Assembly: GCA_017893485.1 (NCBI GenBank)
Contig: CM030366.1
Span: 200,007,173 to 200,071,172 of the forward strand
Direction: 5' to 3'
DNA length: 64,000 nt
Origin: Hemerocallis citrina
Lineage: Eukaryota; Streptophyta; Magnoliopsida; Asparagales; Asphodelaceae
This document shows, piece after piece, positions 42,101 to 52,010 of the stretch. The position numbers and the translations under genes are program-made. Each line of letters opens with the position of its first letter. Positions within the stretch are counted from its first letter, which is position 1. The notes beneath the pieces are model-generated. The model saw only the letters and a list, made by a program, of their open reading frames with translations. It searched no databases and was not told the origin of the DNA.

Positions 42101-44126
42101 ATATTGGGATATTGTGGCTCACTGGTCGACAAACTAATAAAATAACTAAGTGTAAATAAAATGTGAAAGTGAAGAAAGTGGAACGTGAATTGTGAATGTG
42201 AAGGAAAGTGGTTGTGAATGAAAGGAATATGAAGGAATATAAGTTATGAATTTGTGTATGAAAAGAAGTGAAAAATGCAGCATGTGGTTAATTTAAATGA
42301 AAAGTAAAAGAGACATGTGTTATAATGAACAGTATGAAGTAATTGTATTGTGTAAATGATTATTAAAGTAAAGTACAGTATGATATGAGTTGTTACACCT
42401 TGGAATTGTGTCAAGGAACTACCTGCCCGCTATTTCTGTGGAAATGGTGGGAACTACCTGCCTTGGCATAATTGAAGTGAAGTTGGCATGATAGTGGTAA
42501 TGATTAATAGAAATGAAGAACTAAGTAAAGTGAAGATGAAAAGTAATTGAAGTGAATTAATAACCAAGCTATCGGCTTGAGATGTGATGTGATATTACCC
42601 AGACTATGTGTTTGGGGTGCGGTGATTATTACCCAAGCTATCGGCTTTGGGGTGTGATATATTATTGCCCAAACTATGTTGGGATATGGAGTATAAATTG
42701 ATGAGAATGAAAGAGAAATTAATGGTAACTTGAGATATAAGTAAAAATGAAAGTAAGTTTAATTCTCAGTAAGATTGAGTAGTAACTAAGTGATATAATG
42801 AGATGAGAATGAGCTATAAAACATGCTTTTGATGCAATGTGAATAAGCATTCTAATTAGTGATGTGTTAATGATGTGATGAAAGGCGAGTAAATTGCAAT
42901 GGGCAATGAGATGTTATATTTGCGTTATAAAACATAAATAAATGTGGTATTATGAGAATAGAAGCATTTGTAAGAACTGATACTTGATAGGGCATAATAA
43001 AATAAATACCCGTATTATGAGATTGGTTATGAAAATGGTTATTAAGAGAGTATGTTGTATTATGAGTAGTATTCATATAAATGGTTATTAATGAAAGGAG
43101 TAATAACATCATTTAGTTATATTCATATAATGCTATTATGACGATACTTGTGGAAGAATGAATATTTGGGTTAGAGAATTTATATTGAAAAGTAATGGAT
43201 TGTATGTGTATTCGTGCTATGCGGATGTAAAATAAGAATATATATATATATATATATATATACGAGGTTGAGGTGAAGTATATTAGGAAATGTGGAAAGT
43301 TATGGATAATTAAATAGTTGAATGCATGATTGGCAAAGTGTTTGATATATCGTCGTATTGATGATGTTGTTGTGTTCAGGATTCAGATTGCATTATCTTA
43401 ACTTGGTATTTGTAAGTTTAAATTATTTCTTTATACTATTTTAATTTGTTATTAGATTAATAACTATACTCACACCAGAAATGGCTGACCCCTTAGTGTT
43501 TGGGGGGTTAGGGGAGTCTGAGGACTACCCTAGATCTCCTACTGTTGCAGGTTCTCATCAGTGCAGAGGTGAGGCGTGGATTGGTAGGATAAAGTTTTAC
43601 TTTAAAAATTTGTACTAATTAATGATGTGAATAGTAAAATTTATGATCTAAATTGTATTATGGAGGTATAAGCATGTATATGATGATGATGAGTATAGTG
43701 TGGGGTGGTATGGTATGTTTGTGACCCGTACCCATCTCGTTGTGGTGTACCGGGCTCTGTGGTAGATTTTACAAGAATTTTCCAAAAATTTTACCTCGTT
43801 TTTCAAGGAAATTTATAATTTTTATTTGATATGTGATAATCCGTTATGAGTTTGGCCCCCAGAGCATTATATTATATTGCCTGTATGTTTCTGCTCATTT
43901 TGGCCTGGGGAGCCCGTGAAATGATTGTGTGTATTGTGAGCTACGGAATTTTGAGCAGAATTCCGTAAGCTATTTGTGTTTCGGGGCAAAATTTACAAGG
44001 GAAACTCTGCCAAAATTTTCCCTGAAATATAACTTTCTTAGTTTATGATTAAAGTGATATAGAAATTGAAAGAATTGAATTTCGAGGTTTAGTTTTCAAA
44101 AAAAAAAAAAAATTTGGGGTGTTACA
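39197..44126 (+). mobile_element. Solo LTR (4930 bp) of family B, second copy
   Basis: It begins TGTAACACCTCGG and ends TTTGGGGTGTTACA. A perfect CCATG duplication flanks it (39192-39196, 44127-44131), and the uninterrupted target TTAATCCATGAACC is present in the left LTR near 17660. It is non-coding. It contains repeats of a CCCAGTTTACCTGGGG-type unit (about 41735-42000), an AT microsatellite (43240-43262), a donor-like CAA|GTGAGTATG (GT at 40605-40606) and an acceptor-like CTACTGTTGCAG|GTT (AG at 43549-43550). Confidence 0.9.
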
Positions 44127-45774
44127 CCATGGACCTAGAGATTAAATTCTAGCCTATTAGGAGTAGAGCCCACTAGGATAAGTAAATTAATTATTTAGAA
44201 GAGAGCCCATGAATCAAGCTCATTAGTAAAATCACAAATTAAGTTGAGCTTGGACTAATACATGAAATGTTACAACTTTTAGTACACATTTAGGACTATA
44301 AAAATTGTACTTAATTTGTAGTGTGCATATGTACACTTGTACACATGTGTGGCTGGGTTATGCATAGGGAATAGGCCGGTTTTGGGCTAGTGGGGGAGAG
44401 GGAAAGGTTGGAGTTTATGGGAGTTGAGTTTTTGAAAGGTTGGAAAGGTGAAGAGTTAGGAGTTTAGGAGTTAAGAAATGAAGGGTTTGAAGAATTAAAA
44501 GAGAGAGTTATTAGGTTGAGAATTTTACACTTTAGACCCTAACAATACCCTATAAATAGAACCCACATTTCTACTTCTCTTTTGCACCAAAAATCAAATC
44601 AAAAGAAGAAAAAGAAAAAGAAAGAGAGAAGTGTGTTCTCATTTGGAGGAGTTCTCATTGGAGGAGTCTTGCTAGGAGGAGAAGGTCTTACTAGGAGTTG
44701 CTTTGGAGCTAGAAGTGGTGTTCCATCTTTCTTTTCATTGTTCAAACTTCAATTAAGGTGGGTGATCTACTTCTTTCTAAAGTAGAAGCTTGCATGCCAA
44801 ATTGTTTAAATGAGTAGTATAAGTTGAATGTGAAATGTGTAGATAAAATCCATGCTAGTATAACATGCAATATTCTTGTTGAGACTTAGAAAATGAATTG
44901 TTATCATGCTAATTAAAATGAAGAGTTCATAACATGAATCATGCTAGAATACGTGTAAACCTATGTATATGTGTGATATGTATGAGAAATTGTTAAAGAA
45001 TGTTATTTTTCGGCATATGCTTAGACACATGATGATTTAGAAAGAAGAAAAAGATAGAGAAAAATAAATCTTTGGTTATTGCCATGAAACATGTCGACAT
45101 TTGTTAAAGATACAAATTTTTGCATGAAGAACTTCATTTGAGATATTCATGATTGATTAAGAGGACATGCTTGACTTATATCACAAAAATTTAACTAGTA
45201 TATTGGAGTACACGAACTAGTTGTAACAAACATGATTCTTAATTTCGAGTTTCGATGAGAAATGTAGATTTTTGTATGTAAAAAGAAAGAGAAAAATCTA
45301 TTTGAAAATACAGATATATTCTAAAAATAAGTTTTAACTTGTTGATTTTTGTTTTTAAGATTCATCTCTGTCCAAAAGAAAAGTTTATCCAATATCCTAA
45401 AAGATTGGATCATTGGATAAATGAAATTTCTTTTCGGAAAAGTACTAAATTCAGAATAGTATGAACAAAAGTATAATAATACAATTTCTAAACAGAAAAT
45501 ACACTTAGACTTACAGGTTAGCCAGTGCAATACAGAGCACTCTTTGAAAAAGATCTTGGGTTAGAAACTTGATAGTCACATTCACTTTTTTTTTTAATGA
45601 ATTCCCGAAACTGAAACTTGATTTAAGAGTAGGTCGGCATATGAAATTGACAAAAAGTCCACATGGACTAAAAGGTTAGTGGGTTCGGGTTCTGGGTGCT
45701 GGTTGTTGTTGCCGGCAGGTAGTGGGTTTGAACCCCCCCCCCCCCCCCCCCCCCCCCCACCTCTTTTTTATTTT

Positions 45775-48372
45775 TCTTTGTTTTTTTTCTTCATTTCAGT
45801 GAATTGGATTGTTTTAAGGGAATTTTAATATGAAATGGAATAGAAAATATTAAGAATATTTCTTGTATATTTTGAGATATAAAGAGAAATGAAATTTTGA
45901 GTATGGAACTTTGTAGTGAAGAAAAACAAAATATTATTTTGTGAAGTGATCTTTTAAAGAGATTACACTTGTATTTTGTTTAAGAAATATTTTAAGTGAA
46001 TTGAGACTTTGAAATAGCTTGGATTGATTATAAAATTTCATATGAAGAGATTACACTTGTATTTTGTTTAAGAAATATTTTAAGTGAATTGAGACTTTGA
46101 AATAGCTTGGATTGATTATAAAATTTCATATGATGAAATTGTGTTCTTTAAAGAAATATTTTTTTTGCTTGTAAAGATTATGAATGGACAAATAAGATCA
46201 TGAATAGGGACAAGACTAAGCAAAAGATTGCCTTGTGGATAAAATATTGATATTTTGTGAATAAGTTGAAAGATGAAAGACATGTTTATTGAAGGGTATG
46301 TGTACCCATGATTTCTTGTACATAAAAAAGTTGTAATTTAGACTTAGTGAGACATCGGCTACCGGCACTATTAAATTGAAAAGAATTGAATTATATTTTT
46401 GAGATATGGTCATGGAACTATCTTGGTAAATGTTGATTAAGCCCGGTAGGAGGTAATACTAATTCTAGGTTACACTTGTATTTTGTTTAAGAAATATTTT
46501 AAGTGAATTGAGACTTTGAAATAGCTTGTTTTTTTTTCTTCATTTCAGTGAATTGGATTTTTTAAGGGAATTTTAATATGAAATGGAATAGAAAATATTA
46601 AGAATATTTCTTGTATATTTTGAGATATAAAGAGAAATGAAATTTTGAGTATGGAACTTTGTAGTGAAGAAAAACAAAATATTATTTTGTGAAGTGATCT
46701 TTTAAAGAGATTACACTTGTATTTTGTATAAGAAATATTTTAAGTGAATTGAGACTTTGAAATAGCTTGGATTGATTATAAAATTTCATATGAAGAGATT
46801 ACACTTGTATTTTGTTTAAGAAATATTTTAAGTGAATTGAGACTTTGAAATAGCTTGGATTGATTATAAAATTTCATATGATGAAATTTTGTTCTTTAAA
46901 GAAATATTTTTTTTGCTTGTAAAAATTATGAATGGACGAATAAGATCATGAATAGGGACAAGACTAAGCAAAAGATTGCCTTGTGGATAAAATATTGATA
47001 TTTTGTGAATAAGTTGAAAGATGAAAACATCAAAGTTTAAGACATGTTTATTGAAGGGTATGTGTACCCATGATTTCTTGTACATGAAAAAGTTGTGATT
47101 TAGACTTAGTGAGACCTCGGGTACCGGCATTATTAAATTGAAAAGAATTGAATTATATTTTTGAGATATGGTCATGGAGCTATCTCGGTAAATGTTGATT
47201 AAGCCCGGTAGGAAGTAATACTAATTCTAGGTTACACTTGTATTTTGTTTAAGAAATATTTTAAGTGAATTGAGACTTTGAAATAGCTTGTTTCTTTTCT
47301 TCATTTCAGTGAATTGGATTTTTAAGGGAATTTTTCTTCATTTCAGTGAATTGGATTTTTTAAGGGAATTTTAATATGAAATGGAATAGAAAATATTAAG
47401 AATATTTATTGTATATTTTGAGATATAAAGAGAAATGAAATTTTGAGTATGGAACTTTGTAGTGAAGAAAAACAAAATATTATTTTATGAAGTGATCTTT
47501 TAAAGAGATTACACTTGTATTTTGTTTAAGAAATATTTTAAGTGAATTGAGACTTTGAAATAGCTTGGATTGATTATAAAATTTCATATGATCATGAAAT
47601 TGTGTTCTTTAAAGAAATATTTTTTTTGCTTGTAAAGATTATGAATGGACGAATAAGATCATGAATAGGGACAAGACTAAGCAAAAGATTGCCTTGTGGA
47701 TAAAATATTGATATTTTGTGAATAAGTTGAAAGATGAAAACATTAAAGTTTAAGACATGTTTATTGAAGGGTATGTGTACCCATGAGTTCTTGTACATGA
47801 AAAAGTTGTGATTTAGACTTAGTGAGACCTCGGGTACCGGCATTATTAAATTGAAAAGAATTGAATTATATTTTTGAGATATGGTCATGGAGCTATCTCG
47901 GTAAATGTTGATTAAGCCCGGTAGGAGGTAATACTAATTCTAGGTTACACTTGTATTTTGTTTAAGAAATATTTTAAGTGAATTGAGACTTTGAAATAGC
48001 TTGGATTGATTATAAAATTTCATATGATGAAATTGTGTTCTTTAAAGAAATATTTTTTTTGCTTGTAAAGATTATGAATGGACGAATAAGATCATGAATA
48101 GGGACAAGACTAAGCAAAAGATTGCCTTGTGGATAAAATATTGATATTTTGTGAATAAGTTGAAAGATGAAAACATCAAAGTTTAAGACATGTTTATTGA
48201 AGGGTATGTGTATCCATGATTTCTTGTACATGAAAAAGTTGTGATTTAGACTTAGTAAGACCTCGGGTACCGGCATTATTAAATTGAAAAGAATTGAATT
48301 ATATTTTTGAGATATGGTCATGGAGCTATCTCGGTAAATGTTGATTAAGCTCGGTAGGAGGTAATACTAATT
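45775..48372 (+). repeat. Fourfold tandem amplification of an LTR segment
   Basis: Units end with AATACTAATTCTAGG (46464, 47230, 47945 and finally 48372), after which the sequence jumps back to TTACACTTGTATTTTG. Periods are about 0.43-0.77 kb because of internal deletions and small duplications. The left LTR has this segment once, continuing past AATACTAATTCTAAGG near 32340. Open frames of about 100 codons on the minus strand repeat with the units and are shadows of the array, not genes. Confidence 0.9.
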
Positions 48373-48562
48373 CTAGGTTACAGTGAAACTTAGTAGTGTT
48401 ACAGTGAAACTAAAAAGAGAAGTTAGTATTGGTACAACGAAACCAAATAAAAAAAAACTGAAAAGAAAAGTCAGTAATAGTGCAATAGTTAGTATCGTTA
48501 CAAGGAAACCGAAAAGAAAAAGTTAGAAGTAGTATAACAAAACTGAAAATAAAAGTCAGTAA
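48373..48562. other. Degenerate repeat-like sequence, left part
   Basis: Irregular repeats of AGTTAGTA and CAGTGAAAC/ACAACAAAACTGAAAA-type words. The same texture continues at 49106-49240 on the far side of the Helitron, so they were one block before that insertion. No coding potential and origin unknown. Confidence 0.5.
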
Positions 48563-49105
48563 TCTATATAATAAAACACAAAGAAAGCTATCAAGTGGCT
48601 CTCAATTAATGGGGTTGAAATCAGTGGTCCAGATCTAACCTCACAAAACATATTTTTCCGCCCAAAACTCAAATTCAAATACCCCCAAAACAACTCCTTT
48701 ATTTATTTATTTATTTATTTATTTATTTCTCTCTCTCTATATATATATATATATTCACTTAGAAATTTATATTTTCAGATTTCAGGTTTGTAAATTTTCA
48801 GATTTTTTATGCATTTTTTTTGAGTTTTTTTATTGCTCATGTTACATTGAAAATAGCAAATATCTCATCAACAGTTAAATTTCATCATATTCCATACTCA
48901 AAGTTCTAAGAAGTTGAATTTTACACCCCCATTTATAATTATTTTTCAACATATACTAATGGAAACATGGACTTTTATTACAAATAATTATTGTTTTACT
49001 ATTCAAACTTGAGCTACATAATTGTTGTTTTACTGTTTACAAGACTTTCATATGATGTATCGTTCCGAAGACGTACCGTAGGCACGTGCCCACGGGCAAA
49101 TCTAG
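48563..49105 (+). mobile_element. Non-autonomous Helitron, 543 bp
   Basis: The 5' end TCTATATAATAAAAC and the 3' end CTAG, preceded within 10 bp by a short hairpin (TGCCC-AC-GGGCA at 49087-49098), fit plant Helitrons. It sits between a host A (48562) and T (49106), the usual AT target, with no target duplication. Joining the flanks gives AGTCAGTAATATTACAAC, consistent with the AGTCAGTAATA words nearby. No Rep/helicase gene is present. Confidence 0.82.
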
Positions 49106-49884
49106 TATTACAACAAAACTGAAAAGTGAAGTTAGTAGTAGTGTAGCAAAAGTTGCAGTACACTGATACAACAACGAAAAATAGTAAAACATGACATTTA
49201 AAAGAAAAGTTAGTAATAGTACAACAAATAGAAAAGGAAAGTTACTTCATAATACATTCATTCATAGCACAACCATCATTCATTATCATTTGTTAATTTG
49301 AGTTCACATCCTTCTATACTACAGCCATTAACAAAGAAGAAGAAGAAGACCCTTTCAACAAAGAAATAGCTTTTTAATCTTCAACAATAAACAATAAATT
49401 GAACAGAAAATGAAAAAAACTATGAAGGGGAGAATACTCTTATTTGGAGAGATCTCACCAACGGCCAGATTCAACGTTGACATCCGACTATGGATTAGAG
49501 CATCCACTATGAAGTGAAAGCCTTAATCACATGATCATAATAATTATAATCAACAGAATTTGCCTTAGAGAAAGATTAAAAAAATCAGTAAAAGAGAACT
49601 TATGATGGAGGGTAGAGACGACGGGGTCGAGCCGGGATCGACGACGGACGCCGGGGTCGCGGCGACGTTGGAGGGTAGCGACAGGCGGGATCAGGGTCAG
49701 GGTGGGCGACGGGCGGCGGTAGGGACAGACGGGTGAGGAGATGTGGGTGGGTTTTGGTGTAGGGAGAGTTAGGGTTTGTGGGTTTTGAGGAGATGTGGAA
49801 GAGAAAAGGTTTTTTTTTTTGAGTTTTTTAATTAATTCTGTTTTGGTAATTGGTGTGGGTTGCACGTGTTAGTTCCTACTTTTG
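49106..49884. other. Non-coding region, no gene recognised
   Basis: It continues the degenerate repeat block to about 49240, then AT-rich sequence, then a GC-richer patch (49620-49740). That patch produces a 112-codon minus-strand frame (49527-49865) of low-complexity Pro/Thr/Arg composition. I do not consider it a gene. Confidence 0.45.
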
Positions 49885-49920
49885 CTCTCCTTTCTCTATT
49901 TCAAAATAGAGAAAGGAGAG
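49885..49920. repeat. Perfect 17-bp hairpin
   Basis: CTCTCCTTTCTCTATTT at 49885-49901 is followed by a 2-base spacer (CA) and its exact reverse complement at 49904-49920. No known element type is assigned. Confidence 0.9.
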
Positions 49921-50224
49921 ATGGGTAGGCATATTAGCTTAAGATATATATAAATGCCCTTCTCATATAATAAGGGGGAAAAAGTTTACGAATAGAAATT
50001 AAAATTTGTATATGCATAGGCATTATAAACCATTTTTCTCCGTATGCTCAAAGTCCTAACTGCTAAAAAACCGCAGCTCTCAATCTGTAATCATGTTTTG
50101 CTAACAGATGATAAATCAATAGGTAGGCATTGCACAGGTATCTACTAAAAATAGCTTTTCTGGGAATGTTGTATTTCTATCGTATTCTGTGATTGAAACG
50201 TACTTGAATATGTGGGTTTGATAT
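49921..50224. other. Unassigned sequence before the PPR-like remnant
   Basis: AT-rich, no clear domain. It may be further decayed host sequence belonging to the PPR-like remnant, but I cannot support a reading frame. Confidence 0.4.
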
Positions 50225-50425
50225 AGAGTTCTGAGAAGTTGTTAGGAGAGTTGGGTGGGAGAGACATTGGATCTTGGAGTGTTATAAATTCCAGGTAAGT
50301 CTCGTATGAATTTTTGACAAAGTTGTAGCAATGTTTGCCAAGATGTCAGAAGATGGGTCGCACCAAATTTTTGTGATAATCTTGAGCGTAACTCCAGCGT
50401 GTTCATTGATAAGTAGTGAGCTGAG
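50225..50425 (+). pseudogene. PPR-like gene remnant
   Basis: Two short blocks in different frames resemble a plant pentatricopeptide repeat protein: G-G-R-D-I-G-S-W-S-V-I at about 50248-50283, and F-D-K-V-V-A-M-F-A-K-M-S-E-D-G, then I-L-S-V-T-P-A-C-S at about 50315-50395. These match the PLS-type pattern R-D-x-x-S-W-x-x-x-I then M-x-x-x-G and L-x-A-C-S. Stops and a frame change separate them. The copia element begins immediately after. PPR proteins act in organelle RNA processing; this piece is dead. The call rests on short motifs. Confidence 0.45.
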
Positions 50426-50432
50426 AAATGCC

Positions 50433-50635
50433 CAGATAGTGGTGCTACACACCACTTAACCCCTGATCTGAATAATCTTCACATCCAGTCACAATATGAT
50501 GGTCCTGATCAAATCAAAGTTGGCAATGGTAATACACTTTCTATTAAACATATTGGTAAATCATCCTTTTGCCTTAATAATCGAACTTTCCATTTCAATC
50601 AGATTTACCACGTACCATCTATCTTAAATCGCCTA
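50433..50635 (+). pseudogene. Copia aspartic protease fragment
   Basis: It opens with the active-site motif D-S-G-A-T-H-H-L-T-P and continues Y-D-G-P-D-Q-I-K-V-G-N-G to Y-H-V-P-S-I-L-N at about 50632. Sequence before the motif is lost. At about 50630 the sequence jumps into a copy of integrase-C-terminal sequence through a shared AAATCGCCTACC. Confidence 0.82.
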
Positions 50636-51405
50636 CCATCCTCCCCACTAAAAGGTCAAACTCCCCTTGAACTGTTTTTTGGTTCCACTCCAGACTACAA
50701 AGCCTTAAAATTCTTTGGGTGTCTTTGCTACCCATATCTCAGACCCTATGCATCAAATAAATTAGATAAAAGATCCCTTGACTGTGTCTTTATTGGCTAT
50801 TCCAGCACTCAAAAAGGATACATATGCTATCATCGACCATCCCAAAGGATATACACCTTGCACTCCATGAGATGAGGTTGCCACCAAAGAAGATACAATA
50901 GCCGCTTGTAAACCTGCGATCATTAGGACATCCTGCCCAGTCCGAGTCCGAATATGCATGAATTGTGGAAGTTGTTGGTGTAGACAACTGCAAGCCAAAG
51001 TTGATGGTGTGTTTGAGATAACGAAGAATTTGCTTGACAGCAGACCAATGGACATCTCGAGGGTTATGCATGAACTGACATACTTTGTTGACAGCGACTG
51101 CAATGTCACGTCTAGTGAAAGATAGATACTGCAAAGATCCCACAATACTCCTATATTGGGTAGGATCATTGTGAGTCAGCCCATCATGTTTAGAGAGTGG
51201 AGTATTGGCTGCCAGGGGTGTGGTGATAGGCTTGACACCATCGAACTTAGAGCTTAGTAATAGATCCAGAATATATTTGTGCTGAGATAGAAAAAGGCCA
51301 TTGCGATTTGGAAGAACTTCGATGCCCAAAAAGTAACTTAATGGGCCCAGGTCCTTGATTGCAAATGTAGATTGGAGGTGGGATATGAGTGTATTGATAC
51401 ACCGC
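50636..51405. repeat. Self-derived scrambled insert in the copia element
   Basis: 50636-50862 is a near-identical direct copy of 52078-52306 (integrase end, R-L-P-S-S-P-L-K-G). 50863-51405 is the reverse complement of about 53365-53905 (RT to RNase H). The block lies between the protease and the GAG-pre-integrase domain of the same element. Differences from the source are few. Reverse-strand frames here are copies of RT, not a separate gene. Confidence 0.92.
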
Positions 51406-52010
51406 TGTTGCACGGCACGAATAGAGGAGGATTATATCACTTTGTCGACAAGCCAGCTTGTTCTCCTTTTGCTTTTCAATCCGTGTCATTTTCATTGTGG
51501 CATCACCGGCTTGGCCATCCGAAGCTAAAAACTGTCAATAAAATTGTGTCAAACTACTCATTGCCAGTAGATAATAAATCCTCTTTGTTTTGTCATGCTT
51601 GTCGTGTTAGCAAGAGTCATAAATTGCCTTTTTCATTGAGTTCCACAATTTATAAAGAACCATTACAACTGATTGTATCAGATTTGTGGGGCCCTGCTCC
51701 AATGCTTTCTAGAAATGGTTCTCGATATTATTTGTTGTTAATGGATGCATTCAGTAGGTACACATGGGTCTATCCCCTATCTCACAAAAGTGATGCTTTT
51801 ACTGTCTTCAAACAGTTTAAGTTACAAATTGAAAATCTCACTGGCAAACAGATAAAAAATTTTCAAACCGACAATGGAACTGAGTTCAAGAAATTCACTT
51901 CCTTTCTTCTCCAAAGTGGTGTTGTCCATCGCTTTACATGTCCACACACCTCAGCTCAAAATGGATTAGCAGAGAGACGCCATAGACATGTTGTTGAGTC
52001 TGGTCTCTCT
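51405..52010 (+). pseudogene. Copia GAG-pre-integrase and integrase core
   Basis: The frame carries L-L-H-G-T-N-R-G-G-L-Y, the zinc-binding W-H-H-R-L-G-H-P with C-H-A-C, then the core. The core shows S-D-L-W-G-P (first Asp), Q-T-D-N-G-T-E-F (second Asp) and G-L-A-E-R-R-H-R-H (catalytic Glu). All three catalytic residues are present. A one-base frame change near 52000-52012 separates it from the following RT frame, so integrase and RT are no longer one polyprotein. Confidence 0.9.

Larger units (their letters stand above)
39044..48372 (+). mobile_element. Family A right LTR, interrupted, amplified and truncated
   Basis: The LTR starts at 39044, is interrupted at 39197-44126 by a family B solo LTR, and resumes at 44132 with sequence matching 17670 onward of the left LTR. 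TATA is at 44551-44558. The tRNA-like modules are at about 45515-45575 and 45660-45735, with a 26-nt C run at 45733-45758. From about 45775 the sequence corresponding to 31600-32340 of the left LTR is repeated about four times. It breaks off at 48372, so the last 0.9 kb (corresponding to 32340-33277) is missing. Confidence 0.85.

Noticed and set aside
46216..48321. Four similar minus-strand frames of 65-103 codons in the right family A LTR
   Set aside because: They repeat with the tandem LTR units and lie antisense in non-coding LTR sequence. They have no domain and are by-products of the array.
49527..49865. Minus-strand 112-codon frame rich in Pro, Thr and Arg
   Set aside because: Low complexity, no domain, no homologous copy in the window; it arises from a short GC-rich patch.
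50762..51413. Minus-strand reverse transcriptase frame (207 codons)
   Set aside because: It is not an independent gene. It is the inverted self-copy of 53365-53905 inside the copia element.
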